DNA of 64,000 nt, taken from the NCBI RefSeq assembly GCF_002104515.1, contig NZ_NBOE01000001.1, positions 434,001 to 498,000 on the forward strand. Reading direction: 5' to 3'. Positions within the stretch are counted from its first letter, which is position 1. The number at the start of each line of letters is the position of its first letter. A program made the translations under genes and the position numbers. This DNA comes from Colwellia polaris. GTDB lineage: Bacteria; Pseudomonadota; Gammaproteobacteria; Enterobacterales; Alteromonadaceae. The notes beneath the pieces were generated by a model that was not told where the DNA came from, made no database searches, and saw only the letters and a program-made list of their open reading frames with translations. Shown here in pieces: positions 56,862-64,000 of this stretch.

Positions 56862-57695
56862 ATGCAAATTTGTGCAATTCAAATGACCTCAAGCACTAAA
56901 GTCGATGACAATATTAGTGATATCGAGCAACAATTATTAACCCTAGAACAGGCTGAACAACAATTAGTTGTTTTACCAGAATGCTGTTTATTTTTTGGGG
57001 GTAAAGACCTAGCTCAATTAACCTTAGCGCAAGAGCATCAAGCAAAAGGTAGTTTAAGAGTAAAACTTGCCGCACTAGCAAAAAAATATAATGTTTTTTT
57101 AGTGGCTGGTAGTATTCCTGTGTTATCTAATGTTGCTGATAAATTTACCAATACTTGTTTTGTTTTTTCTCCTGATGGAGAAGAACTCACCAGTTATGAT
57201 AAAATTCACTTATTTGATGTTGCGGTAGCAGACAACGAAAAAAATTACTGTGAATCTCGCTACGCTAAAGCGGGCGACCATGTTAGCGTAGTTAATGTTG
57301 CTGGTGTTAAGGTCGGCTTGTCTATTTGCTATGATTTACGCTTTCCTGAATTGTTTCGACAATTATCTCAGCAGGGAGCAAAAATTATTACCGTACCTAG
57401 TGCCTTTACCCGTGTAACTGGTGCTGCGCATTGGCAAACATTATTACAAGCTCGTGCAATTGAAAATCAAGTTTATATTATTGCTGCAGGTCAAGAAGGC
57501 GTGCATTTAAATGGCCGTGAAACTTGGGGCCACAGTATGATTATTAGCCCTTGGGGCGAAATCTTGACCCAGCTAGATACGGGTAAAGGTATAATTTGTG
57601 CTAAATACCAAGCAGAAGAATTAGACAAGGTGCGTAAAGCTATGCCTGTTGCCACTCATAATCGTTTTAAAAATAAGTTGATGTCGTATGAATAA
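56862..57695 (+). CDS. Nitrilase-family amidase, deaminated glutathione amidase-like
   Basis: About 277 residues from the ATG at 56862, the start that gives [17 protein letters not shown]; an in-frame ATG at 56823 is inside the yhdP end. The catalytic triad is visible: Glu in VVLPECCLF, Lys in YDKIHLFDV and Cys in [13 protein letters not shown]. The pattern matches NIT1-type amidases that break down deaminated glutathione. The exact substrate is inferred. It lies between yhdP and tldD as in many gammaproteobacteria, and overlaps tldD by 8 bases. Confidence 0.88.
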   Translation: MQICAIQMTSSTKVDDNISDIEQQLLTLEQAEQQLVVLPECCLFFGGKDLAQLTLAQEHQAKGSLRVKLAALAKKYNVFLVAGSIPVLSNVADKFTNTCFVFSPDGEELTSYDKIHLFDVAVADNEKNYCESRYAKAGDHVSVVNVAGVKVGLSICYDLRFPELFRQLSQQGAKIITVPSAFTRVTGAAHWQTLLQARAIENQVYIIAAGQEGVHLNGRETWGHSMIISPWGEILTQLDTGKGIICAKYQAEELDKVRKAMPVATHNRFKNKLMSYE

Positions 57696-59136
57696 TGTTG
57701 AGACTGAGCTCTTAGCCAATAGTAAAATTGATGAAAGTATGTTGATGGATACCTTGGATAATATCTTCCAACGTAAAATTGATTTAGCCGATTTATATTT
57801 TCAATCTAGCAGTCATGAGTCTTGGATGTTAGAAGATGGTATTGTCAAAGAAGTTTCCTATAACATTGAACGTGGCGTAGGTGTTCGCGCTATTTCAGGT
57901 GAGAAAACGGGCTTTGCCTACTCAGATGATATTTCTCCAGCGGCATTAAAAAAAGCTGCCGATGCTGCTAAAGGTATCGCTATTGCCGAAAAATCTGCAC
58001 GAGTACAGGTTTTTGATGGCAAAACAATGCAACAAAACCCAATGCTTTATAACGTTATGGATCCGTTGGCAAGCTTACCCCAAGAGCAAAAAATTACGCT
58101 TTTGCATGAAGTAGAAGCACATGCCCGTAGTGTGGATAAACGTGTTAAACAAGTTATTGTTAGCTTATCAGGTGTATACGAGAAAATATTAGTCGCCGCT
58201 AGTGATGGTACTTATGCCACTGATATTCGACCATTAGTACGACTTAATTGTTCTGTATTAGTTGAAGAAAATGGTAAACGAGAGCGTGCTAGTTCAGGTG
58301 GCGGTGCACGTACAGACTATAGTTATTTCTTTGAGTTAGACAATAACAAACCACGCTATTTAGCTTATGCTGAAGAGGCGGTAAGACAAGCGTTGGTTAA
58401 CCTAATTGCTATTGATTCTCCAGCCGGCTTAATGCCGGTTGTACTTGGCGCAGGTTGGCCTGGTGTTTTATTGCATGAAGCCGTAGGACATGGCTTAGAA
58501 GGCGATTTTAACCGTAAAGGCTCTTCTGCGTTCTCGGGTAAAGTAGGTCAAAAAGTTACTTCTGACTTATGTACTATTGTTGATGATGGCACTATGGCTA
58601 ATCGTCGTGGTTCAGTCAGTATTGATGATGAAGGTACGCCGGGACAATATAACGTATTGATTGAAAAAGGCGTGTTAAAAGGCTACATGCAAGACAAACA
58701 TAACGCAGGCTTAATGGGCGTTAAACCCACAGGTAATGGTCGTAGAGAATCTTATGCCCACTTGCCTATGCCACGTATGACAAACACTTATATGCTGGCA
58801 GGTGAACACAAACCTGAAGATATTATTAAGTCAGTTAAGAAAGGTATTTACGCCCCTAACTTTGCTGGTGGGCAAGTCGACATTACCTCAGGTAAGTTTG
58901 TTTTTACTAGCTCAGAAGCTTATTTAATAGAGAATGGCGAAATTACTTCACCTATAAAAGGGGCGACCTTAATTGGTAGCGGCCCTGAAGCAATGAAAAG
59001 TGTCAGCATGGTCGGTAATGACTTAAAGCTTGATGCCGGGGTGGGTGTTTGTGGTAAAGACGGACAAAGCCTTCCTGTAGGCGTTGGGCAGCCAACCTTG
59101 AAAATTGACGAAATGACTGTAGGCGGTACACAGTAA
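57688..59136 (+). CDS. tldD: Metalloprotease TldD
   Basis: A 482-residue subunit of the TldD/TldE protease that trims peptides such as microcin B17 precursors. The zinc motif [11 protein letters not shown] carries H263, E264 and H268, and a later Cys lies in [10 protein letters not shown]. Length and motifs are normal. tldE/pmbA is not in the window. It ends close to a tandem-repeat region and a bidirectional terminator. Confidence 0.96.
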   Translation: MNNVETELLANSKIDESMLMDTLDNIFQRKIDLADLYFQSSSHESWMLEDGIVKEVSYNIERGVGVRAISGEKTGFAYSDDISPAALKKAADAAKGIAIAEKSARVQVFDGKTMQQNPMLYNVMDPLASLPQEQKITLLHEVEAHARSVDKRVKQVIVSLSGVYEKILVAASDGTYATDIRPLVRLNCSVLVEENGKRERASSGGGARTDYSYFFELDNNKPRYLAYAEEAVRQALVNLIAIDSPAGLMPVVLGAGWPGVLLHEAVGHGLEGDFNRKGSSAFSGKVGQKVTSDLCTIVDDGTMANRRGSVSIDDEGTPGQYNVLIEKGVLKGYMQDKHNAGLMGVKPTGNGRRESYAHLPMPRMTNTYMLAGEHKPEDIIKSVKKGIYAPNFAGGQVDITSGKFVFTSSEAYLIENGEITSPIKGATLIGSGPEAMKSVSMVGNDLKLDAGVGVCGKDGQSLPVGVGQPTLKIDEMTVGGTQ

Positions 59137-59192
59137 ATCAATAAAACTTACTGCGAACTTCTTTGATTTAATCTACTTTTTGAGAAGGCTTT

Positions 59193-59304
59193 AGTTGAAT
59201 GACTTTAGTTGAATGACTTTAGTTAGTGCATAGATTAGAGCATAGGTTAGTACATAGCTTAGTGCGCAAGTTAAGTCATAAGTTAAGTCATAAGCTAAGT
59301 CAGC
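59193..59304. repeat. Short tandem repeats after tldD
   Basis: Two exact 14-bp units (AGTTGAATGACTTT at 59193-59206 and 59207-59220) are followed by seven degenerate 12-bp units from 59221 to 59304, such as AGTTAGTGCATA, GGTTAGTACATA and AGTTAAGTCATA (twice exact). The period is exactly 12 throughout. It is noncoding and lies before a terminator. Confidence 0.85.
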
Positions 59305-59343
59305 TATATTCCTAATCGCTATTTCGCCACGGTTAAGTAACGC

Positions 59344-59374
59344 ACAAAAAAAAGCCCATAAGGGCTTTTTTTTT
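59344..59374. terminator. Bidirectional terminator between tldD and cvfB-like genes
   Basis: Stem AAAAAAAAGCCC / GGGCTTTTTTTT with an ATAA loop. A-run and T-run on either side fit termination of both convergent genes. Confidence 0.88.
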
Positions 59375-59401
59375 GTGGTTTTGCAGTGAAGTCAGTGCAG
59401 T

Positions 59402-60232
59402 TTATTTCAAGCGTATACCGTTTGCTTCTATGGTGATTTTACCATTTTTCATTAAGTTACCTACCGTAGCTTTAAAGGTCTTTTTACTTACCCCTAAAAC
59501 TCGTTTAATCAATTCAGGATCACTTTTATCATGCAACGGACTAAAGCCGTCATTTTCAGCAATATGAGCTAACAATTTTTCACTAAAGTCTTTTACTTTA
59601 CCCTCGCCAGGGCGAGTTAACGAAAGATCAATACGGCCGTCTTCTCGAACTTGCTTAATATAACCTGTAATTTTCTTACCTGTACGTAATGGTTTAAAAA
59701 TTTCATTATCGTATAGTAAGCCCCAATGCAGATCATTAATAATAGCTTTAAAGCCTAGATCTGTTTTAGAAGCGATGGTTAATTTAACTTTATCCCACTT
59801 TTGATATTCTGCTGGCCAAATATCAATAAACTTGTCTAGCTTACTTGAAGCAACTAAGCGATCAGTTGTTAAATCGAGAAATATTCTCACTAGGTAATAT
59901 TTTCCCACTTCCATTTCGCTATGTTGTTGGTTGTATGGAACAAGTAAGTCTTTTGGTAACCCCCAATCAAGAAAGGCGCCCATTTTGTTTACTTGGCTAA
60001 CTTTTAACGACACAAATTCGTCAACTTCAGCAAAAGGTTTTTCGGTTGTGGCAACAATGCGATCTGCGGTATCGGCATAAATAAAAACCTTAATCTCACT
60101 GCCAACTTGGCAATCTTCAGGTACAAAGCGATTAGGTAATAATAGCTCACCTAAATCATGCGCATTTAAGTATGCGCCTTTATCTGTTATTGCTACTACA
60201 GGAAGAGTGTTGTATTTGCCGATGCTTGCCAT
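59402..60232 (-). CDS. CvfB/YitL family S1-domain RNA-binding protein
   Basis: A 276-residue cytoplasmic protein with three S1-like domains in order (about 5-62, 68-130 and 145-215) and a C-terminal winged helix (about 225-275, with LIKRVLGVSKKTFKATVGNLMKNGKI). This is the layout of CvfB (YitL). Family members affect virulence-factor or stress gene expression by binding RNA. It faces tldD. Confidence 0.9.
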   Translation of the reverse strand: MASIGKYNTLPVVAITDKGAYLNAHDLGELLLPNRFVPEDCQVGSEIKVFIYADTADRIVATTEKPFAEVDEFVSLKVSQVNKMGAFLDWGLPKDLLVPYNQQHSEMEVGKYYLVRIFLDLTTDRLVASSKLDKFIDIWPAEYQKWDKVKLTIASKTDLGFKAIINDLHWGLLYDNEIFKPLRTGKKITGYIKQVREDGRIDLSLTRPGEGKVKDFSEKLLAHIAENDGFSPLHDKSDPELIKRVLGVSKKTFKATVGNLMKNGKITIEANGIRLK

Positions 60233-60318
60233 ATGGTTTCTTGAGGTCAGTTAACTTGCGGCTATAATAACCGATTTAGCCGTAAGTTAACTATAACTTT
60301 CCATGTTGTAGTGATTTT

Positions 60319-60780
60319 TTATTTAGCGGTATTAATCTTTGCTTGAATATTTAATTTAGTTTCAATGTATTCGCTATGACGTAAATGCAATAAATCAGCT
60401 ATTTTGCGAATGATATGCTCTTCAATACTAGCGAGCTCGCCGTCAGCGTAAGCAACTTGCCACAATAACGTTAACATTTTAATGCGTTGCTCTAGACTGT
60501 AATGTTGGTTTATTTTAGAAGTAAACTGATAAAAATCAGTGGCATTTTCACAAAGTACGAGTGCGTGCTTAACTATTTCTGTTACTTCCGCTGGCGTTAA
60601 TTGAAATTGGCTTGAAATAATATCGTTTAATTTTTGCTGTTCTGCACTATCAAGTTGACCATCAGCAAGCATAACTTCACATAATAAAACACTACAGGCA
60701 ATTTCGAGGCTTATTTCATGCGCTTGTGAATTTTCTTGAGCGCCTAAGCTTTGAAAAAATGCATTAATTTTTGACAACAT
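60319..60780 (-). CDS. TerB-like family protein
   Basis: A 153-residue all-helical cytoplasmic protein. Two acidic, possibly metal-binding loops read MLADGQLDSAEQQ and AYADGELASIEEH, the TerB/TerB-like pattern with ADGxxxxxE. The true role of this family outside tellurite operons is unknown. No other ter gene is near it. It is the upstream gene relative to cvfB, separated by 86 bases. Confidence 0.85.
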   Translation of the reverse strand: MLSKINAFFQSLGAQENSQAHEISLEIACSVLLCEVMLADGQLDSAEQQKLNDIISSQFQLTPAEVTEIVKHALVLCENATDFYQFTSKINQHYSLEQRIKMLTLLWQVAYADGELASIEEHIIRKIADLLHLRHSEYIETKLNIQAKINTAK

Positions 60781-61664
60781 AAATTATCCTCCAATGAAAT
60801 TACTATTGATTTTAAAGTATTTACTTTCAGGTACAAGTCATCAAAGTATGTATTTCGTCACCAATATGTAACTTTGTTAAAAAGCCTATTGTTAATACTT
60901 GATGTGAGTAAATAACCTGAATTTTAAATGATGATTACTTAATACTCATGCGAATCAGGGTCTTAGGGGGTAAAGTAAATACTATAGCAAGGTGAATATT
61001 ACGAATTTACATCATCAATGCTTCATTTTGTGCCATTTCCAAGGAAAAACGTTTATGCATAGCGCGCTATTTATCGACATTTTAACGCAGATAATGGCTT
61101 AAAAGGGAGCATTGAGCACGTGCTGCTTATCCAGATTAGGTTAAATAAATAGTCAGTAGTGTTTTCTGGTGTCGGCGTACAGTAATCTTCAAGCCTTCGC
61201 TGTAAAGTAAGCGAATATCATAATAATGAACTTTCCAGAGAAACCCTATAAGTAGAAGCATGCAGTTAATATTTGTTGTCGCATAGCCGCTATTAATTAA
61301 ATGTTAATGTATTTATAGTTAACATTAAAAAACGAGTACTTTTAATCATCCTGATTAATAGTGTGGGCAAGTAGTCATATCGACTAAAAAATTTTAAAAA
61401 ATAAATTATTTGGTGAAATAAACCAATTATTTATTTTTAGTTACATTTATTTTTGTAAGTTAATAATTGCAAAGGTAAAAGTAATACAGTCTATCTGTTT
61501 GTTTTATAATGATTTATAGTGTTAATCTTCAACGGTATTTAAAGTCGGCTCGAATTTTGTAATAAGCATTTACAACTTTGTTAGTTTTTGTAGCCAATAA
61601 ATTATGTATCCTATTGCTAATTAAACTAGAAATTTTTGAATTTAGATTTTATGAGGACGTCATT
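60781..61664. other. Long AT-rich intergenic region before the efflux genes
   Basis: About 880 bases between divergent genes with no supported ORF. A perfect 12-bp palindrome ATAGCGCGCTAT lies at 61059-61070 in a 120-base more GC-rich patch (about 61045-61145) that looks unlike its surroundings and could be a repetitive element or gene remnant. The rest is AT-rich and may hold the promoter of the efflux operon and of the TerB-like gene. Confidence 0.4.
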
Positions 61665-62882
61665 GTGACACGGAAAAAACAAATAATTATACCAATTGTC
61701 ATTCTAATTGCTGGTTTATTAATTTTCTTTGTATTTTCGAGTATGAAAAAACCGCCTGCAGAAAAAGAAGAAATTGATAATACGCCTATTGTGTCTGTTG
61801 AATCGATTTCACTTTCACCCATGACTTTAGATGTAGATTCATACGGGGTGGTTAAACCTAAATATGAAACAGAACTAGTTGCTCAGGTTAGTGGGCAAGT
61901 TGTTGAGTTATCTGAAACATTTGTTCGTGGTGGCTTTGTTAAAGCAGGACAGTTACTCGCACGTATAGATCCGAGTGATTATGAAGCGGCACTTATAGAA
62001 GCGGAAGCGACTATGGCATCGGCTCGCGCTTCGCTTGAAACAGAGCGTGCACAAGGCCAAGTGGCGAAAGAAGAATGGAAACAAATAACAGATACCTCTC
62101 CAACAGAGCTAAGTTTACGTAAGCCGCAATTAGCACAAGAAATTGCCCGTGTTAAATCTGCGCAAGCTTCAATATTACGTGCTAAACGTAACCTAGAACG
62201 TACAGAAATTAGGGCACCATACGACGCCATGATAGACAACCGTAATGTTGGCTTAGGCTCATTTGTAAGCACAGGTAGTATGGTTGGCAAGTTATTAGGT
62301 ACAGCCATTGCTGAAGTAAGACTTCCCGTGGCAGATAATCAATTACAATTTTTGATTAATCAAGGGGAAGGTGCCACGGTTAACTTAACGGGGACGTTTT
62401 CAGGTCTTAAAACACAATGGAGCGCTAAAATTGCTCGTGGCGAAGGTGTCATTGACGATACCAGTCGAATGAGTTATCTCGTTGCTGAAATTCATGACCC
62501 TTATGCTTTAGTACAAAAAAATGATCAAACGCCATTGCGTTTTGGTTCGTACGTTAAAGCCAAAGTACTGGGTATCGAAATAGCTCAAGCGGCTAGCGTA
62601 CCTCGCTACTTAGTTAATGATGGCCGCGTCGCCTTAATGAATAATGAGTCAAGATTGCATTATTCACCGGTCACTATTGTTCGTCAAGATGGCCAAAATA
62701 TTATCATTTCAAGTGGTATAGCTGATGGAGACAAGCTTATTGTTTCGGCGCTTGATTACCCTATTGATGGCATGAAGTTAGCTTTGATTGGCGATAAAAA
62801 AATTAAAAAGAAAGAGCAAAACCCAGAAGATACAAACGGTGAATCACAAGTGGCACAAAATGACACTGGCTCAGGGGAATAA
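61665..62882 (+). CDS. RND efflux periplasmic adaptor (membrane-fusion protein)
   Basis: About 406 residues from GTG 61665, chosen because GAGGA lies seven bases before it and the start then leads straight into the membrane helix (KKQIIIPIVILIAGLLIFFVF). An in-frame ATG at 61578 adds a poor extension. The HlyD/AcrA-like order is visible: beta barrel and lipoyl halves with VAQVSGQVVELSETFVRGG and RTEIRAPYDAMIDN, coiled-coil hairpin (about 105-175). It links the pump to an outer-membrane channel. The pump gene starts 2 bases after its stop codon. Confidence 0.9.
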   Translation: MTRKKQIIIPIVILIAGLLIFFVFSSMKKPPAEKEEIDNTPIVSVESISLSPMTLDVDSYGVVKPKYETELVAQVSGQVVELSETFVRGGFVKAGQLLARIDPSDYEAALIEAEATMASARASLETERAQGQVAKEEWKQITDTSPTELSLRKPQLAQEIARVKSAQASILRAKRNLERTEIRAPYDAMIDNRNVGLGSFVSTGSMVGKLLGTAIAEVRLPVADNQLQFLINQGEGATVNLTGTFSGLKTQWSAKIARGEGVIDDTSRMSYLVAEIHDPYALVQKNDQTPLRFGSYVKAKVLGIEIAQAASVPRYLVNDGRVALMNNESRLHYSPVTIVRQDGQNIIISSGIADGDKLIVSALDYPIDGMKLALIGDKKIKKKEQNPEDTNGESQVAQNDTGSGE

Positions 62883-62884
62883 TC

Positions 62885-64000
62885 ATGACAACGGTAACGC
62901 CTAAAGAAAAGCCGGAAATTGATCACACTATTGACACAAATGTCGGCATCATTGCCTGGTTTTCACGCAATAGCGTTGCGGCTAACTTATTAATGATTTT
63001 TATTTTAGTTGGTGGCTTGCTAACTATTCAAACCATTAACAAGCAAATGTTTCCGCAAGTTAAGATTAACTGGATTTCTTATAATGCACCTTATCCAGGA
63101 GCTGCACCTCAAGAAGTGGAAGAAGGGATAACCATTAAGATTGAAGAGGCATTGGAAACCATACAGGGCCTTAAGCGTGTTATTACTTATTCAAACAGAA
63201 ACTTCTCTAATGGTTGGTTTGAAGTTGAGCTTGATTATGATCCCCAAGTGGTGCTTGAAGAAGTTAAATCTGCGATAGATTCAATTTCTAGTTTTCCAGA
63301 TGGTATGGAGCGCATAAAAGTCGAGCGCGAAAAATTTCGTCAAGAAGTGATGTATTTAAGCCTATATGGCGATTTAAGTAATAGTGAACTTAAAGAGCTT
63401 GGCCGTAAAGTTCATAATGAAATTCAACAGTTACCCATGGTCAATATATCAGAGTTATATAGTGGCTTAGCTTACGAAATATCTATTGAGGTAAGTAAAG
63501 ACAAGCTGCGTGAATATGGCTTGAGCTTTAATAGTATTGCTAATGCAGTGCGTAATTACTCTCGCAACATGTCGGCTGGACAAATTCGAGCCGAAAATGG
63601 CTACATTAACTTGCGTGTAGAGAACCAAGCTTATCGTGGTCATGAATTTGAACAAATCCCGGTTGTAACCTTAGCAGACGGTACCAGAATCGTTTTAGGC
63701 GAAATTGCTACCATTAATGACGGTTTTGAAGAAGGCTTGCAATATTCAAAGTTTAATGGCGAAAATTCGGTAACCTTATTTATTGGTGCTGCTGATAATC
63801 AAAGTATTACAGGTATCGCCGAAGTCGTTAAAAAATATGTAGAGAATAAGTCTGAGACTTTACCTCAAGGGGTGAAATTAGAAACTTGGGTAGATATGAC
63901 TTACTACCTCGAAGGCCGTTTGAATATGATGGTAGACAACATGAAAAGTGGTGCCGTATTGGTATTTATCATGTTGGCATTATTTCTTCGTGTACGTTTA
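62885..64000 (+). CDS. RND-family efflux pump inner-membrane subunit (partial)
   Basis: The first 372 residues are visible from ATG 62885 and the gene runs off the window. It begins MTTVTPKEKPEID, then a first transmembrane helix (SRNSVAANLLMIFILVGGLL, about 27-46), then the periplasmic porter part with YNAPYPGAAPQEVEEGI and FPDGMERIKVE, and the start of a second helix near the window end (SGAVLVFIMLALFLRV). These are typical of AcrB/MexB-like RND pumps. The substrate cannot be told. Partner of the preceding adaptor. Confidence 0.9.
   Translation, partial: MTTVTPKEKPEIDHTIDTNVGIIAWFSRNSVAANLLMIFILVGGLLTIQTINKQMFPQVKINWISYNAPYPGAAPQEVEEGITIKIEEALETIQGLKRVITYSNRNFSNGWFEVELDYDPQVVLEEVKSAIDSISSFPDGMERIKVEREKFRQEVMYLSLYGDLSNSELKELGRKVHNEIQQLPMVNISELYSGLAYEISIEVSKDKLREYGLSFNSIANAVRNYSRNMSAGQIRAENGYINLRVENQAYRGHEFEQIPVVTLADGTRIVLGEIATINDGFEEGLQYSKFNGENSVTLFIGAADNQSITGIAEVVKKYVENKSETLPQGVKLETWVDMTYYLEGRLNMMVDNMKSGAVLVFIMLALFLRVRL

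Noticed and set aside
59221-59304. CRISPR-like array
   Set aside because: Units are 12 bp, directly adjacent without spacers, and there are no cas genes nearby.

Overview
The window reads as ordinary chromosome from an AT-rich marine gammaproteobacterium of the order Alteromonadales, most likely Colwelliaceae (Colwellia or Thalassotalea type). This is inferred from gene content and order: motX beside rnr, a complete MSHA pilus locus running into mreBCD-maf-rng-yhdP-nitrilase-tldD, and the AT-rich codon use. I found no tRNA, rRNA, insertion sequence, prophage or CRISPR array.

Layout. Positions 1-10.1 kb: hemL, pyrB, hemJ-like and a ClC chloride transporter on the minus strand; then a DUF6776-type membrane protein, erpA and a secreted M28 peptidase on the plus strand; then a minus-strand pair for cyclic-di-GMP turnover (HD-GYP phosphodiesterase, GAF-GGDEF cyclase). 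10.4-17.7 kb: motX (sodium-driven flagellar motor), rnr, rlmB, a DUF945 protein and the ribosomal operon rpsF-priB-rpsR-rplI with a clear promoter and leader hairpin. 18.0-47.8 kb: the MSHA type IV pilus locus, mshH, then mshI-I2-J-K-L-M-N-E-G-F, then the pilins mshB-A-A2-C-D-O-P, then mshQ and a second, larger MshQ-like protein. 48.1-52.6 kb: mreB-mreC-mreD-maf-rng. 52.7-59.1 kb: yhdP, a nitrilase-family amidase and tldD. 59.4-60.8 kb: minus-strand cvfB-like and TerB-like genes. 61.7-64.0 kb: an RND efflux membrane-fusion protein and its pump, the pump cut off by the window end.

How the genes work together. MshE carries two N-terminal motifs of the type that binds cyclic-di-GMP, and the window also encodes a cyclase with an intact AGDEF site and upstream RxxD site, an HD-GYP phosphodiesterase with its motifs intact, and a degenerate GGDEF/EAL protein (MshH/CsrD). 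Together with motX this places motility and surface attachment under one plausible second-messenger theme, though only the MshE link is direct.

The most unusual part is the 3' end of the MSHA locus. Compared with the Vibrio order (B-A-C-D-O-P-Q, then mreB), this locus has four extras: a second MshA-like pilin after a strong terminator, a PEP-CTERM (exosortase-substrate-like) protein between mshP and mshQ, a small antisense-oriented lipoprotein, and a second 2,154-residue MshQ-like protein. The two MshQ proteins share a C-terminal half of about 740 residues but differ at the N-terminus. The second has seven copies of a 110-residue discoidin-like repeat followed by seven copies of a 55-residue repeat. 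This looks like a pilus-associated surface or adhesin cassette with exchanged binding modules.
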